Origin: Thalassospira sp.
GTDB lineage: Bacteria > Pseudomonadota > Alphaproteobacteria > Rhodospirillales > Thalassospiraceae
DNA: 64,000 nucleotides
Direction: 5' to 3'
Assembly: GCF_030690045.1 (NCBI RefSeq)
Contig: NZ_JAUYHK010000012.1
Span: 1 to 64,000 of the forward strand
Of this stretch, positions 20,294 to 29,438 are shown piece by piece. Below the pieces are notes generated by a model that saw nothing but the letters and a program-made list of their open reading frames with translations, did no database searches and was not told the DNA's origin. Each line of letters opens with the position of its first letter. Within the stretch, counting starts at the first letter, position 1. Position numbers and translations under genes: made by a program.

Positions 20294-21192
20294 GTTTCAG
20301 AGGCTCGTTGTGGGGTCGGTGTTCTGCCCGATTGCATGATAAATACACCGGCAAGGATGGCGACGGTGGCGATAATGTCGCTAGGGGCAACGCTTTCGCC
20401 CAGAACCAGCGCGCCGGTCATCAATCCGATCACTGGCGGGATATAGGTCACCGCCGCCGTTCTGACCGCCCCGATTTTTCCAATCAGGAAATAATAACAC
20501 ATAAAGGCGACACCGGTCCCCAGTAAACCAAGGCCGATAAACAGGCCTGCCGCAATTTTCCAGTCGTCAAAAATCTTGGTCATGCCGTTAAAATCACCAA
20601 TGACCAGAAGGGTGATTGATGAAAACCCCAATTGATAGGTGCAAAGCGCAATCGGCGAAATGCCAAGCGGGCTGAGGAATTTGCGAGCATAGACAAAAGA
20701 CAGTCCGACGCAGCCCGATCCAACTGCGACATAAAGAACGCCCGACAGGTCGACCGATGTGCCACCATTCCAGGGTTTGGCAATCGCAACAACCCCGGCA
20801 AAACCAAACAGCAATCCGATGATGGAGCGCATATTGACCGGCTCGCTCCGCAGGAAAATTGCGGCGGCTATAAAGGAAAACATCGGGATCGCGCCACTCA
20901 GCATTCCTGCCACACTGGAAGGTAGCAGCGAAATACCCTTGGCAAAGGCGTAATAATAAACTGTTGCGGCTAACAACGACATGACAATGAAATGGTGGAT
21001 ATGGCGCAGATGCCACCAATTCAGCGAGCGTCGGACAATAGCAAAAACAAGAACCGGCAGAAATCCCATCACCACCCGGACCGCAACGATCTGCATCGGC
21101 GAGATCAGTGTGCTGGCCATTTTGTTAAACAGAAATGTCATGCCCCAGACAAGGGCCAGCAAACCAAAAATGAGCCAGGCGTTGTTTTTCAT
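20290..21192 (-). CDS. DMT-superfamily (EamA) transporter
   Basis: The 300-residue protein has about ten hydrophobic segments arranged as two EamA repeats, starting MKNNAWLIFGLLALVWGMTF. Such proteins are usually metabolite exporters of the inner membrane; the substrate cannot be read from sequence. ATG 21192 is preferred over the upstream frame, which is polar. It is divergent from a LysR gene across 96 bases, a common arrangement in which the regulator controls the exporter. Confidence 0.88.
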   Translation of the reverse strand: MKNNAWLIFGLLALVWGMTFLFNKMASTLISPMQIVAVRVVMGFLPVLVFAIVRRSLNWWHLRHIHHFIVMSLLAATVYYYAFAKGISLLPSSVAGMLSGAIPMFSFIAAAIFLRSEPVNMRSIIGLLFGFAGVVAIAKPWNGGTSVDLSGVLYVAVGSGCVGLSFVYARKFLSPLGISPIALCTYQLGFSSITLLVIGDFNGMTKIFDDWKIAAGLFIGLGLLGTGVAFMCYYFLIGKIGAVRTAAVTYIPPVIGLMTGALVLGESVAPSDIIATVAILAGVFIMQSGRTPTPQRASET

Positions 21193-21222
21193 GACGATGA
21201 TCCGGGTTCGGTAAGGTCTCGA

Positions 21223-21250
21223 TTGTAGGTTCCGCCCGGATCGGCTACAA
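21223..21250. promoter_or_regulatory. Inverted repeat between the EamA and LysR genes
   Basis: TTGTAG (21223-21228) and CTACAA (21245-21250) are complementary with a 16-base spacer in the 96-base divergent promoter region. It is a candidate LysR contact site, but it is not a textbook T-N11-A box. Confidence 0.3.
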
Positions 21251-21288
21251 ATCATCATATCTGGATTATAGAATAGAAAAATTATATC

Positions 21289-22215
21289 ATGTCCTCATAT
21301 CCACCGCTTAAATCCCTTCGTGCATTTGAGGCCGCTATTCGATTGAATAGTTTTTCTCTTGCTGCCGATGAGGTGGGCGTGACCCCCGGTGCCATCGGGC
21401 AGCAAATTCGTAAACTGGAAGAATGGCTGGGGACGGATCTTTTTGTGCGTTCTGTCCGGCAGGTAAAGCCCAGTGCAGACGGCCTTGACTATGCCGCACG
21501 GATTGGCCCGGCCTTGCAACAGATTGTCGCGGCCAGCCAAAGCCTGCGTGGACGTCGTGAAAATGCAGTGCGGGTGGTAATGCCGCCCAGTTTTGCCGCG
21601 AAATGGTTTTCCAAACGCATGTCGCGGTTCTTGATCGATTATCCCGCAACCGCCCTGCATGTCGGATCGTCATCCCTCATGATCGATTTCAACCGCGATC
21701 CGGTCGATATCGCCATCCGGTATTTTGACGGTGAAGATGAGGAACTGGAATCTGTTTTGCTGTATCGCGGGCAGGCGGCGGCCTTTTGTGCGCCGTCTTA
21801 CCGTGATCGGCTGGGGCTTGAAACGCCCGCCGATCTGATCCGGGCAACATTGTTAAACGATATTTTGCATGCCTGGTGGGGGGAATGGCTGGCGGCGTTT
21901 GCCGGTTTGGCATCCCGTGAAACTGTGATGATCCGGCGAATTGAAATTGATCAGACCGGGATGGCGATTGAAGCCGCAATTCATGGGCAGGGGATAGTTC
22001 TGGCCAATCCGTTGCTGGCCGAAGAAGATGTGCAGGAAGGTAAACTGATCCATCTGTTTCCCGAATGCGTCCTGACAGTTCCGCTTGGCTATTATCTGGT
22101 CTATCCGAAAAACCGGGAATTGCACGGACAGGTCCGGTTGTTTCGCGACTGGCTGTTGGGCGAAGCACGCGATCTGACCTTGCTTGATGCGATAGAAAAA
22201 GCCCCGCCAGTTTGA
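21289..22215 (+). CDS. LysR-family transcriptional regulator (GcvA-like)
   Basis: The 308-residue protein has an N-terminal winged helix-turn-helix (PPLKSLRAFEAAIRLNSFSLAADELGV type, residues 6-65) and a C-terminal periplasmic-binding-like effector domain. PPLKSLRAFEAA and the VTPGAIGQQIRKLEEWLGTDLF segment are typical of the GcvA subgroup. Its effector is unknown. By position it probably regulates the divergent EamA transporter and itself. Confidence 0.9.
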   Translation: MSSYPPLKSLRAFEAAIRLNSFSLAADEVGVTPGAIGQQIRKLEEWLGTDLFVRSVRQVKPSADGLDYAARIGPALQQIVAASQSLRGRRENAVRVVMPPSFAAKWFSKRMSRFLIDYPATALHVGSSSLMIDFNRDPVDIAIRYFDGEDEELESVLLYRGQAAAFCAPSYRDRLGLETPADLIRATLLNDILHAWWGEWLAAFAGLASRETVMIRRIEIDQTGMAIEAAIHGQGIVLANPLLAEEDVQEGKLIHLFPECVLTVPLGYYLVYPKNRELHGQVRLFRDWLLGEARDLTLLDAIEKAPPV

Positions 22216-22229
22216 ACTGACGGAGCTTT
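22196..22229 (-). terminator. Terminator after purB
   Basis: As minus-strand RNA, 15-base arms (22229-22215 and 22212-22198) pair with two G-U wobbles across a 2-base loop and end in TTTTT. The stem overlaps the 3' end of the convergent LysR gene. Confidence 0.75.
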
Positions 22230-22248
22230 GCAATCAGGTCGGTTTGGA

Positions 22249-23559
22249 TCAGTCGGCAAAAACGCGGGCGAAAATCGTATCGACATGCTTGGTGTGATAG
22301 CCAAGATCAAATAGTGATTCGAGTGTTGCCACCGGAATTTTCGCAACTACTTCGTCATCCTGTTTCAGCAGTGATAAAAGATCGCCCTCGCGGTTCCAGA
22401 CCTTCATCGCATTGCGCTGAACGATGCGGTATGAATCTTCGCGTGATACGCCATTTTGCGTCAGGGTCAGCAGCACGCGCTGCGAAAACACAAGACCGCC
22501 CATCTGATTGAGGATTTCATCCATTCGTTCCGGATAAACCACCAGATTTTCAACAACACTGGTCAGACGCATCAGTGCGAAATCAAGGGTTACGGTCGCA
22601 TCGGGGCCGATATTGCGTTCAACCGAGGAATGCGAAATATCGCGTTCATGCCACAGGGCAACATTTTCCATCGCCGGGATCGCCATTGAGCGCACCAGAC
22701 GGGCAAGGCCGGTCAGGTTTTCGGTCAGGACAGGGTTCCGCTTGTGCGGCATTGCCGACGAGCCTTTTTGACCCTTGGAGAAAAATTCCTCGACCTCGCG
22801 GACTTCGGTACGCTGCAAATGGCGGATTTCGGTTGCCAGATGTTCGACTGACGACGCAATCACGCCGAGCGTGGCAAAATAGGCAGCATGGCGGTCGCGC
22901 GGGATCACCTGGGTTGAAACCGGTTCAATCTCAAGCCCCAGTTTTTCGGCGACATGGGCCTCGACCTGCGGGTCGATATTGGCGAATGTGCCAACGGCTC
23001 CCGAAATTGCGCAGGTGGCGATTTCGGCGCGTGCGGCAACCAGACGGGCGCGGTTGCGTTTGAACTCGGCATAAAATGTTGCCAGTTTCAGGCCAAAGGT
23101 CACCGGTTCGGCATGAATGCCGTGCGACCGGCCCATGCAGGCGACATCCTTGGTCTCATAGGCGCGCTTTTTAAGGGCGGCCAGCAACTTGTCCATATCA
23201 TCAAGCAGAATGTCGGTGGCCTGTACCAGTTGCACGTTAAAGCAGGTGTCCAAAACGTCGGAACTGGTCATGCCCTGATGGACAAAGCGCGCTTCGTCAC
23301 CCACCAGTTCGGCCAGTTCGGTCAAAAAGGCGATAACGTCATGTTTGACTTCGGCTTCGACCGCATCAATGCGGGCGATGCGTTCCGGGGTATAGGGCTT
23401 ATTGCCTTTTTCCCATACCAGACGGGCGGATTCCGTCGGGATTACGCCAAGTTCGGCAAGCTTGTCGGCGGCATGCGCCTCGATTTCAAACCAGATACGG
23501 AACTTGTTGGCGGGTTCCCAGATGGCAGTCATCTGTGGGCGGGAATAACGGGGGATCAT
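22249..23559 (-). CDS. purB: Adenylosuccinate lyase
   Basis: PurB cleaves SAICAR and adenylosuccinate, each releasing fumarate. The 436-residue protein starts MIPRYSRPQMTAIWEPANKF with GGAGG upstream of ATG 23559. It contains the fumarase-superfamily signature GSSAMPHKRNP and the MTSSDVLDT segment. It is a second purine gene in the window, on the same strand as purCSQL but about 6 kb from it, with its own terminator. Confidence 0.97.
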   Translation of the reverse strand: MIPRYSRPQMTAIWEPANKFRIWFEIEAHAADKLAELGVIPTESARLVWEKGNKPYTPERIARIDAVEAEVKHDVIAFLTELAELVGDEARFVHQGMTSSDVLDTCFNVQLVQATDILLDDMDKLLAALKKRAYETKDVACMGRSHGIHAEPVTFGLKLATFYAEFKRNRARLVAARAEIATCAISGAVGTFANIDPQVEAHVAEKLGLEIEPVSTQVIPRDRHAAYFATLGVIASSVEHLATEIRHLQRTEVREVEEFFSKGQKGSSAMPHKRNPVLTENLTGLARLVRSMAIPAMENVALWHERDISHSSVERNIGPDATVTLDFALMRLTSVVENLVVYPERMDEILNQMGGLVFSQRVLLTLTQNGVSREDSYRIVQRNAMKVWNREGDLLSLLKQDDEVVAKIPVATLESLFDLGYHTKHVDTIFARVFAD

Positions 23560-23731
23560 GCGGTCGCCTCCGGGCAAGATGGTTGGGTGCGGATCATCGG
23601 ACTATCCGTCGCGCACGCTTTCACGGCTCGGATAGAGGATTTACAGATTTTTATCAACCCTGCTGTCATCCTGACATACATCCGGTTACGGTTTTTTGCC
23701 ATCGGAACGGGACGGATTCTGCTATGATCAT

Positions 23732-23752
23732 TATAATCTGATCAAAATCAGA
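23732..23752 (+). promoter_or_regulatory. TATAAT box overlapped by an FNR/FixK-like dyad
   Basis: A consensus TATAAT (23732-23737) overlaps TCTGAT-CAAA-ATCAGA (23737-23752), a dyad with the spacing of FNR/FixK sites (TTGAT-N4-ATCAA) but one mismatch in each arm. No good -35 is visible. It lies 55-75 bases upstream of the HD-GYP gene. It is a candidate only. Confidence 0.35.
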
Positions 23753-23805
23753 AACGGGGCAGGCCAAAATGAATATGGCCCAAAAACGAGTGGAACGAAC
23801 CGGCA

Positions 23806-25542
23806 ATGACATTCTTGCAGGGTAATTGCGACGATAACAGTGCAACCGAGGCTCGCCATCTGGCAAGGCTGGTGGATCTGGGGATTGCGCTTTCGGCGGA
23901 ACATGGCCGGGACGAGCTAAATCAGAAAATCCTGATGGCGGCGCGGCAATTTACCAATGCCGATGGCGGGTCGCTGTATCTGGTCAATGCTGATGAAACC
24001 GAACTGAATTTCCGTATTCTGGTCAACGATACCCTTAAAACATCGGTGGTGGCGGGGGATCAGGGCGAATATCCGTTTCCGCCCTTGTCACTTTATCTGC
24101 CGGAAACTGGCGAACCCAATCACAACAACATTGCGACCTATGTTGCCCTGACCGGGCAGGCGATCAATATCGAGGATGCCTATAGCGCGGAAGGATTTGA
24201 TTTTTCCGGCACCAAACGGTTCGATCAGGCCACCGGATACCGGTCCAAATCGTTTTTGACTGTGCCGCTTAAAAACAATCGCGGCGATTGCATCGGGGTG
24301 TTGCAGTTGATCAATGCCCGTGACGGGGATGGCAATGTCATTGCCTTTGATCGCCGGATCGAACCGATGATCACGGCGCTGGCCAGCCAGGCGGCCGTTG
24401 CGATTGAAAACCGGCGTTTGTTGCGGTCTCAACGTGATTTGATGGACAGTTTCGTGCGCGTCCTTGCCCAGGCGATTGACGCCAAATCCCCGCACACCGG
24501 CACCCATTGCGCCCGGGTGCCGGTGATTGCCAGAATGTTGGCACAGGCGGCGGTGGATCAGAAAGACGGGGTTCTTGCCGACTATGATTTGACCGAAGAT
24601 CAATGGCGTGAACTTGATCTGGCGGCGTGGCTGCATGATTGCGGCAAAATCACCACGCCCGAACATGTGGTCGAAAAATCCACCAAACTGGAAACCATCC
24701 ATGACCGCATCCACGAAATCCGCACACGGTTCGAGGTGCTGCGGCGCGATGCGGAAATTACGATGCTTAAACGCCAACTGGCGGGCGAGGACGTGGAAAT
24801 TTGTCAGGCTGATTTTTCTGTCCGCGTGGCGGAACTTGAAACGCAATTTGATCTGGTGGCACGCTGCAACCTTGGCGGCGAAGATATGGACGCCGCGACG
24901 ATTGCCCGCCTGCACGATATTGGCAACACACAATGGATGCGCCATTTCGACCGCACCATTGGCTTGTCATGGGGGGAGAGTCACCGTCTGGCCGATGGAA
25001 CTCTTGATACCCTGCGCCAGCCCGGCCCGGAAACTCTGATACAGGATCGGGAGGATCATGTTTGCCCACCCCTGAACAATGGCGAGCTTTATAACCTGTC
25101 GATCCCGCGTGGCACCCTGACCGCCGAAGAACGCCAGGTGATCAACGATCATGTGGTGCGTACGCAGGATATGCTGGCGCAATTGCCTTTTCCCAAACAA
25201 TTAAAGGGCATCCCGGATATTGCTGGAAACCATCATGAAAAAATGGATGGATCGGGATATCCACGCGGTCTTTCGGGCGATGATATGGGGGTTCTGGAAA
25301 AGGTGATGGTGATTGCTGATATCTTCGAGGCGTTAAGCGCGGTTGACCGCCCCTATAAAACCCCTAAACCGCTTGGCGACTGTATCGCGATGCTGGCCGC
25401 CATGCGCGATGGCAACCAGATTGACAGCGATCTGTTTGACCTGTTTCTGACCAGCGGCGTTTATCGCGACTATGCACAGCAATATCTGAAACCCGAACAG
25501 ATTGATGCGGTTGATATTGCGCAGTTTGTACGCAGGCCATAA
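23806..25542 (+). CDS. GAF and HD-GYP domain phosphohydrolase
   Basis: The 578-residue protein has an N-terminal GAF sensor domain (about 20-205) and a C-terminal HD-GYP domain, the type that degrades cyclic di-GMP. Visible motifs are HTGTHCARV (230-238), HDCGK (277-281), H449, HH at 476-477 and DGSGYP at 481-486. Between HDCGK and the following helix there are about 140 extra residues (roughly 295-435), a charged, partly helical insert not found in a standard HD-GYP domain. The start has no strong ribosome site, and an 18-residue frame overlaps it. Active or sensory use of the domain is not proven. Confidence 0.88.
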   Translation: MTFLQGNCDDNSATEARHLARLVDLGIALSAEHGRDELNQKILMAARQFTNADGGSLYLVNADETELNFRILVNDTLKTSVVAGDQGEYPFPPLSLYLPETGEPNHNNIATYVALTGQAINIEDAYSAEGFDFSGTKRFDQATGYRSKSFLTVPLKNNRGDCIGVLQLINARDGDGNVIAFDRRIEPMITALASQAAVAIENRRLLRSQRDLMDSFVRVLAQAIDAKSPHTGTHCARVPVIARMLAQAAVDQKDGVLADYDLTEDQWRELDLAAWLHDCGKITTPEHVVEKSTKLETIHDRIHEIRTRFEVLRRDAEITMLKRQLAGEDVEICQADFSVRVAELETQFDLVARCNLGGEDMDAATIARLHDIGNTQWMRHFDRTIGLSWGESHRLADGTLDTLRQPGPETLIQDREDHVCPPLNNGELYNLSIPRGTLTAEERQVINDHVVRTQDMLAQLPFPKQLKGIPDIAGNHHEKMDGSGYPRGLSGDDMGVLEKVMVIADIFEALSAVDRPYKTPKPLGDCIAMLAAMRDGNQIDSDLFDLFLTSGVYRDYAQQYLKPEQIDAVDIAQFVRRP

Positions 25543-25574
25543 ACAGGGCGGCCAGACAAATGACCGCCCCGTTT
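25541..25574. terminator. Terminator between the HD-GYP gene and oppF
   Basis: AAACAGGGCGG (25541-25551) pairs with CCGCCCCGTTT (25564-25574) with one mismatch. It lies between convergent genes and has a T-run on the plus strand. Confidence 0.7.
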
Positions 25575-25578
25575 TGGT

Positions 25579-26574
25579 TTACATCCGGCCATGAAAATGA
25601 CAGGCGACCTGATGGCTTGGGCCAAGGGTCTCGATCATCGGGATGTCGGTTGCGCATTTTTCTTTTGCAAACGGACATCTGGTGCGAAACACACAACCCG
25701 ATGGCGGGTTGATCGGGCTGGGCAGATCGCCTTTCAAAACGATGCGTTCCTTGCTGCGTTCCAGTTCCGGGTCGGGGATTGGTACGGCCGATATCAGGGC
25801 CTTGGTATAGGGGTGTTTGGGAGCGGCATAGATCGTATCGCGATCTGCCAGTTCCATGACATTACCCAGATACAGTACCAGAATGCGCTGACAGATATGA
25901 CGTACCACCGATAAGTCGTGGCTTATAAACAACATCGACAGGCCAAAATCGCGTTGTAAATCCTGCAACAGATTGACGATTTGCGCCTGAATAGACACAT
26001 CAAGCGCTGAAACCGGTTCGTCGCAGACAATCAGTTTGGGTTCCAGAATCATCGCCCGCGCAATGCCGATACGCTGACACTGGCCGCCGGAAAATTCGTG
26101 CGGATAGCGGTTGATCATCTGCGGCAACAGACCGACCCGCGCCATCATGGTTTTGACCCGGTTGCGGATTTCCGCCTTGCCCAGATCAGCTTTGTGCGTG
26201 ACCAGCGGTTCGGCGATGATTTCGCCAATTGTCATGCGGGGATTGAGGCTGGCGAGCGGATCCTGAAAAATGATCTGAAGATCACGGCGCAAGGGTTGTA
26301 AATCCCGATCCCGCGTCCCGACAATATCCTTGCCCAGCCACACAACTTGTCCGGCGGTTGGCGGGATCAGTTGCAAAATCGCCCGTCCCAAGGTGGATTT
26401 TCCGCATCCGGACTCGCCGACAATGCCCAATGTTTCGCCGGGGAACAGATCAAAATCAACTCCGTCAACGGCCTTAAGTGTGCGGGGCTTGCCAAACAAT
26501 CCCTTGCCCGGCAGTGAAAAATGCACCCGAAGGTCGCGAACCGACAAAAGCGGGGTTTCAGGGATAGCGTTCAT
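25579..26574 (-). CDS. oppF: Oligopeptide ABC transporter ATPase, OppF type
   Basis: The 331-residue ATPase has Walker A GESGCGKS, the signature FSGGQCQRIGIARA, Walker B LIVCDEPVSALD and the switch histidine in ISHD. The C-terminal oligopeptide/dipeptide extension carries a cysteine cluster (SGCVFRTRCPFAKEKC), which binds an iron-sulfur cluster in some relatives. It is the last gene of the opp operon. Its ATG overlaps the oppD stop (ATGA). Confidence 0.93.
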   Translation of the reverse strand: MNAIPETPLLSVRDLRVHFSLPGKGLFGKPRTLKAVDGVDFDLFPGETLGIVGESGCGKSTLGRAILQLIPPTAGQVVWLGKDIVGTRDRDLQPLRRDLQIIFQDPLASLNPRMTIGEIIAEPLVTHKADLGKAEIRNRVKTMMARVGLLPQMINRYPHEFSGGQCQRIGIARAMILEPKLIVCDEPVSALDVSIQAQIVNLLQDLQRDFGLSMLFISHDLSVVRHICQRILVLYLGNVMELADRDTIYAAPKHPYTKALISAVPIPDPELERSKERIVLKGDLPSPINPPSGCVFRTRCPFAKEKCATDIPMIETLGPSHQVACHFHGRM

Positions 26575-27542
26575 TCTCCGACCTCCCGGAAACAGGCACT
26601 GGCGCGGCCTTGCGCGATGTCATAAAGGACGGGGCGTGATTGGGTGCAGCGGTTCTGAACATAATCGCAGCGTTCCTGATAGGCGCAACCCGATGGCAAA
26701 TTTTGCAAATTTGGTGGTTGGCCGGGGATTGCATACATTTTTTGTTCATGCGCGCGATCAATACGCGGCATGGATTTCAGAAGCCCTTCGGTATAGGGAT
26801 GATGCGAATCATAAAAAATGTCTCGGACGTTGCCGGTTTCCACCACCCGCCCGCCATACATCACCATTACCCGGTCACACAGACCGGCGACCACGCCCAG
26901 ATCATGGGTGATCATGACAATGGCGGTATTGAAATCCTTTTTCAGATCCCGCAACAAATCCAGAATTTGTGCCTGCACCGTCACATCAAGGGCGGTGGTC
27001 GGTTCATCGGCAATCAAAACTTCGGGGTCGCATAACAATGCCATGGCAATCATCACCCGTTGGCGCATCCCGCCCGAAAATTCATGCGGGTACATATGCA
27101 CACGCTGGGCGGCACCGGGAATGCCGACGCGATCCAACATGTTGACGGCATGTTTCAGGGCTTTTTCCTCGCTATAACCGCGATGTTCGACCAGAACTTC
27201 GGTCATCTGTTTCGAGATTTTCAAAAACGGGTTTAACGATGTCATCGGATCCTGAAAAATCATCGACATGGTGACGCCGCGAATTTTGTTCAGTTTCGCC
27301 GGGGCAAGATTGAGGATTTCGGCATCCTTGTAACGGACCGACCCGCTGGCCTTGCCGTTTTTGGACAAAAGTCCCATCACCGACATGAAAATCTGGGTTT
27401 TACCGGATCCGGATTCGCCGACAACGCCCAGCGTTTCACCGGGATCGATATGGAAACTGACAGCGTTGACCGCTTCGACTTCGCCATCGGGGGTGGCAAA
27501 GCGGGTGGTCAGGTTATCGACAGTAAGAATGTGCTGGCTCAT
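26571..27542 (-). CDS. oppD: Oligopeptide ABC transporter ATPase, OppD type
   Basis: Starting at ATG 27542 (AAAGGA upstream), the 323-residue protein has Walker A GESGSGKT, signature EFSGGMRQRVMIAMAL, Walker B VLIADEPTTALD and the C-terminal oligopeptide domain with SGCAYQERCDYVQNRC. OppD and OppF form the ATPase pair on the cytoplasmic face. One base separates it from oppC and it overlaps oppF. Confidence 0.93.
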   Translation of the reverse strand: MSQHILTVDNLTTRFATPDGEVEAVNAVSFHIDPGETLGVVGESGSGKTQIFMSVMGLLSKNGKASGSVRYKDAEILNLAPAKLNKIRGVTMSMIFQDPMTSLNPFLKISKQMTEVLVEHRGYSEEKALKHAVNMLDRVGIPGAAQRVHMYPHEFSGGMRQRVMIAMALLCDPEVLIADEPTTALDVTVQAQILDLLRDLKKDFNTAIVMITHDLGVVAGLCDRVMVMYGGRVVETGNVRDIFYDSHHPYTEGLLKSMPRIDRAHEQKMYAIPGQPPNLQNLPSGCAYQERCDYVQNRCTQSRPVLYDIAQGRASACFREVGE

Positions 27543-27543
27543 G

Positions 27544-28452
27544 CTATCGGTCCTTTGGATCAAGGGCGTCGCGCAGGCCGTCGCCGATAAAATTGAAACA
27601 AAAAAGCGTCAGCGCCAGAAAAATCGCGGGATAAACCAGCATCCATGTCGATGCTTCGATCACTTTGGCACCTTCGGAAATCAGAACGCCCCAACTGGTT
27701 AGTGGTTCCTGAACACCAAGCCCCAGAAACGACAGGAAACTTTCGGTCAGGATTACCTGCGGGATGGTCAGGGTCATATAGACAATCACCGGTCCCAGAA
27801 CATTGGGAATGACATGGCGGAAAATGATCTTAAAGCTGGAAACCCCGGTGGCGTGGGCGGCCTCAATGAATTCGCGCCGCCGGATTGACAGGGTTTGCCC
27901 GCGCACAATTCGCGCCATCGTCAACCATTCAACCGCGCCAAGGGCGACAAAAATCAGGAAAATATTCCGCCCGAACACCACCATCAGCATGATGACGAAA
28001 AACATGAAAGGCAGGGAATACATCACATCGACAAACCGCATCATGATATTGTCGATCCGGCCACCGAAATACCCGGCAATCGCGCCATAGGTAACGCCGA
28101 TCACCAGCGAAACCGCGGTTGCCAGCAAGCCCACGGCCAGCGATACCCGTGCACCATATAATATGCGGATGAACAGATCGCGGCCATTGCCGTCGGTGCC
28201 AAAAATATGGCCGTTTTCCCAGTTCGGGCCTTCCTGAATATAGCCCCAGTCGATCTCGTCATATTCAAACGGGCTGAGCATCGGGGCGAAAATCGCCATC
28301 AGGGCAATGATCGCCAGAATGATCATTGATCCGACCGCAGCCTTATTGCGAAACAGACGAATCCGGGCATCGTGCCACAGGCTGCGGCCCTCGAATTCCT
28401 CGACCGGGCCGGATTTCTCCAGTGCGGTGGCATTTCGGGATTTGTTGAACAT
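27544..28452 (-). CDS. oppC: Oligopeptide ABC transporter permease, OppC type
   Basis: The 302-residue permease has an N-terminal cytoplasmic stretch, a first membrane segment (AVGSMIILAIIALMAIFAPM), a periplasmic loop with FGTDGNGRDLF, and the binding-protein-dependent transport domain with the EAAHATGVSSFKIIFRHVIPN coupling helix. ATG 28452 shares a base with the oppB stop (TGATG), so it is preferred to the GTG at 28455. Confidence 0.93.
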   Translation of the reverse strand: MFNKSRNATALEKSGPVEEFEGRSLWHDARIRLFRNKAAVGSMIILAIIALMAIFAPMLSPFEYDEIDWGYIQEGPNWENGHIFGTDGNGRDLFIRILYGARVSLAVGLLATAVSLVIGVTYGAIAGYFGGRIDNIMMRFVDVMYSLPFMFFVIMLMVVFGRNIFLIFVALGAVEWLTMARIVRGQTLSIRRREFIEAAHATGVSSFKIIFRHVIPNVLGPVIVYMTLTIPQVILTESFLSFLGLGVQEPLTSWGVLISEGAKVIEASTWMLVYPAIFLALTLFCFNFIGDGLRDALDPKDR

Positions 28453-29375
28453 CACTGTGTCTTTAGCTTGGGGTCAAGCAGGCCATAGACCATATCGACC
28501 AGAAAATTCAGGAAAATGATCAGAACGGCGTAGACAATCACCACACCCATCACCAACGGGTAGTCGCGGTTGAGTGCTGCCTTCACAAAATAAGTACCGA
28601 TCCCCGGTGCGCCGAAAATCGATTCAATCACCACCGATCCGGTCATCACCGCCGCCGTCGCCGGTCCCAGATACGAAACAACGGGTAATAACGCGCCGCG
28701 AATGGCATGGCGGATCACAACCAGCCTTTCGCGCAACCCCTTGGCGCGGGCGGTGCGAATATAGTTGGAATGGAGAACCTCGACCATCGATCCGCGGGTC
28801 AGGCGGGCGATATAGGCGACTTGCGGCAGGGCAAGGGCGATGATTGGCAGAATTTTATATTTCAAATCCCCACCGCCCCAGCCTGCAGTTGGTAGTAGCG
28901 AAAGATAAACCCCGAAAATCAGCGACAATAACGGCGCCATCACGAAATTCGGCACCGCAATGCCGACCATCGCAACCCCCATGACAGCGAAATCGGTTTT
29001 GGTATTTTGGTGCAGGGCTGCATAGGTGCCCAGTCCGACGCCAAACACAAGGGCGAGCACAATGGCGCTAAGCCCTAACTGGATCGATGCCGGTGCACCT
29101 GCCATGATCAGTTCGGCGACTGTGAAGTCGCGAATTTTGATCGACGGCCCAAAATCACCGCGCAAAATTTTGCCCAGATAAATGACATATTGTTCGACCA
29201 GCGGCTTGTCGAGATCATAGGCCGCTTTGATATTGCGTTCGATTTCAGGCGGCAGGACACGTTCCTGATCAAATGGGCCGCCGGGGGCAGCGCGCATCAT
29301 GAAAAAGGCAACGGTAATGACGATGAATAGCGTCGGGATCGCGATCATCAGACGGCGAAAGGCATATAAAATCAT
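28452..29375 (-). CDS. oppB: Oligopeptide ABC transporter permease, OppB type
   Basis: The 307-residue inner-membrane permease starts MILYAFRRLMIAIPTLFIVI and has the conserved periplasmic APGGPFDQER segment. The EAA loop reads VLHSNYIRTARAKGLRE. It pairs with OppC to form the channel. It follows oppA after 63 bases that contain a hairpin, which may lower expression relative to the binding protein. Confidence 0.93.
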   Translation of the reverse strand: MILYAFRRLMIAIPTLFIVITVAFFMMRAAPGGPFDQERVLPPEIERNIKAAYDLDKPLVEQYVIYLGKILRGDFGPSIKIRDFTVAELIMAGAPASIQLGLSAIVLALVFGVGLGTYAALHQNTKTDFAVMGVAMVGIAVPNFVMAPLLSLIFGVYLSLLPTAGWGGGDLKYKILPIIALALPQVAYIARLTRGSMVEVLHSNYIRTARAKGLRERLVVIRHAIRGALLPVVSYLGPATAAVMTGSVVIESIFGAPGIGTYFVKAALNRDYPLVMGVVIVYAVLIIFLNFLVDMVYGLLDPKLKTQ

Positions 29376-29395
29376 GGCGTTATCCCCAAATGCAA

Positions 29396-29430
29396 CGGCA
29401 GCAGGCCCGTTTGTCCGGGGCTTGCTGCCG
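29396..29430 (-). terminator. Hairpin between oppA and oppB
   Basis: CGGCAGCAGGCCC (29396-29408) pairs with GGGCTTGCTGCCG (29418-29430) with one mismatch. There is no strong T-run, so partial termination or mRNA stabilisation of oppA is more likely than a full stop. Confidence 0.55.
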
Positions 29431-29438
29431 GCATCAGA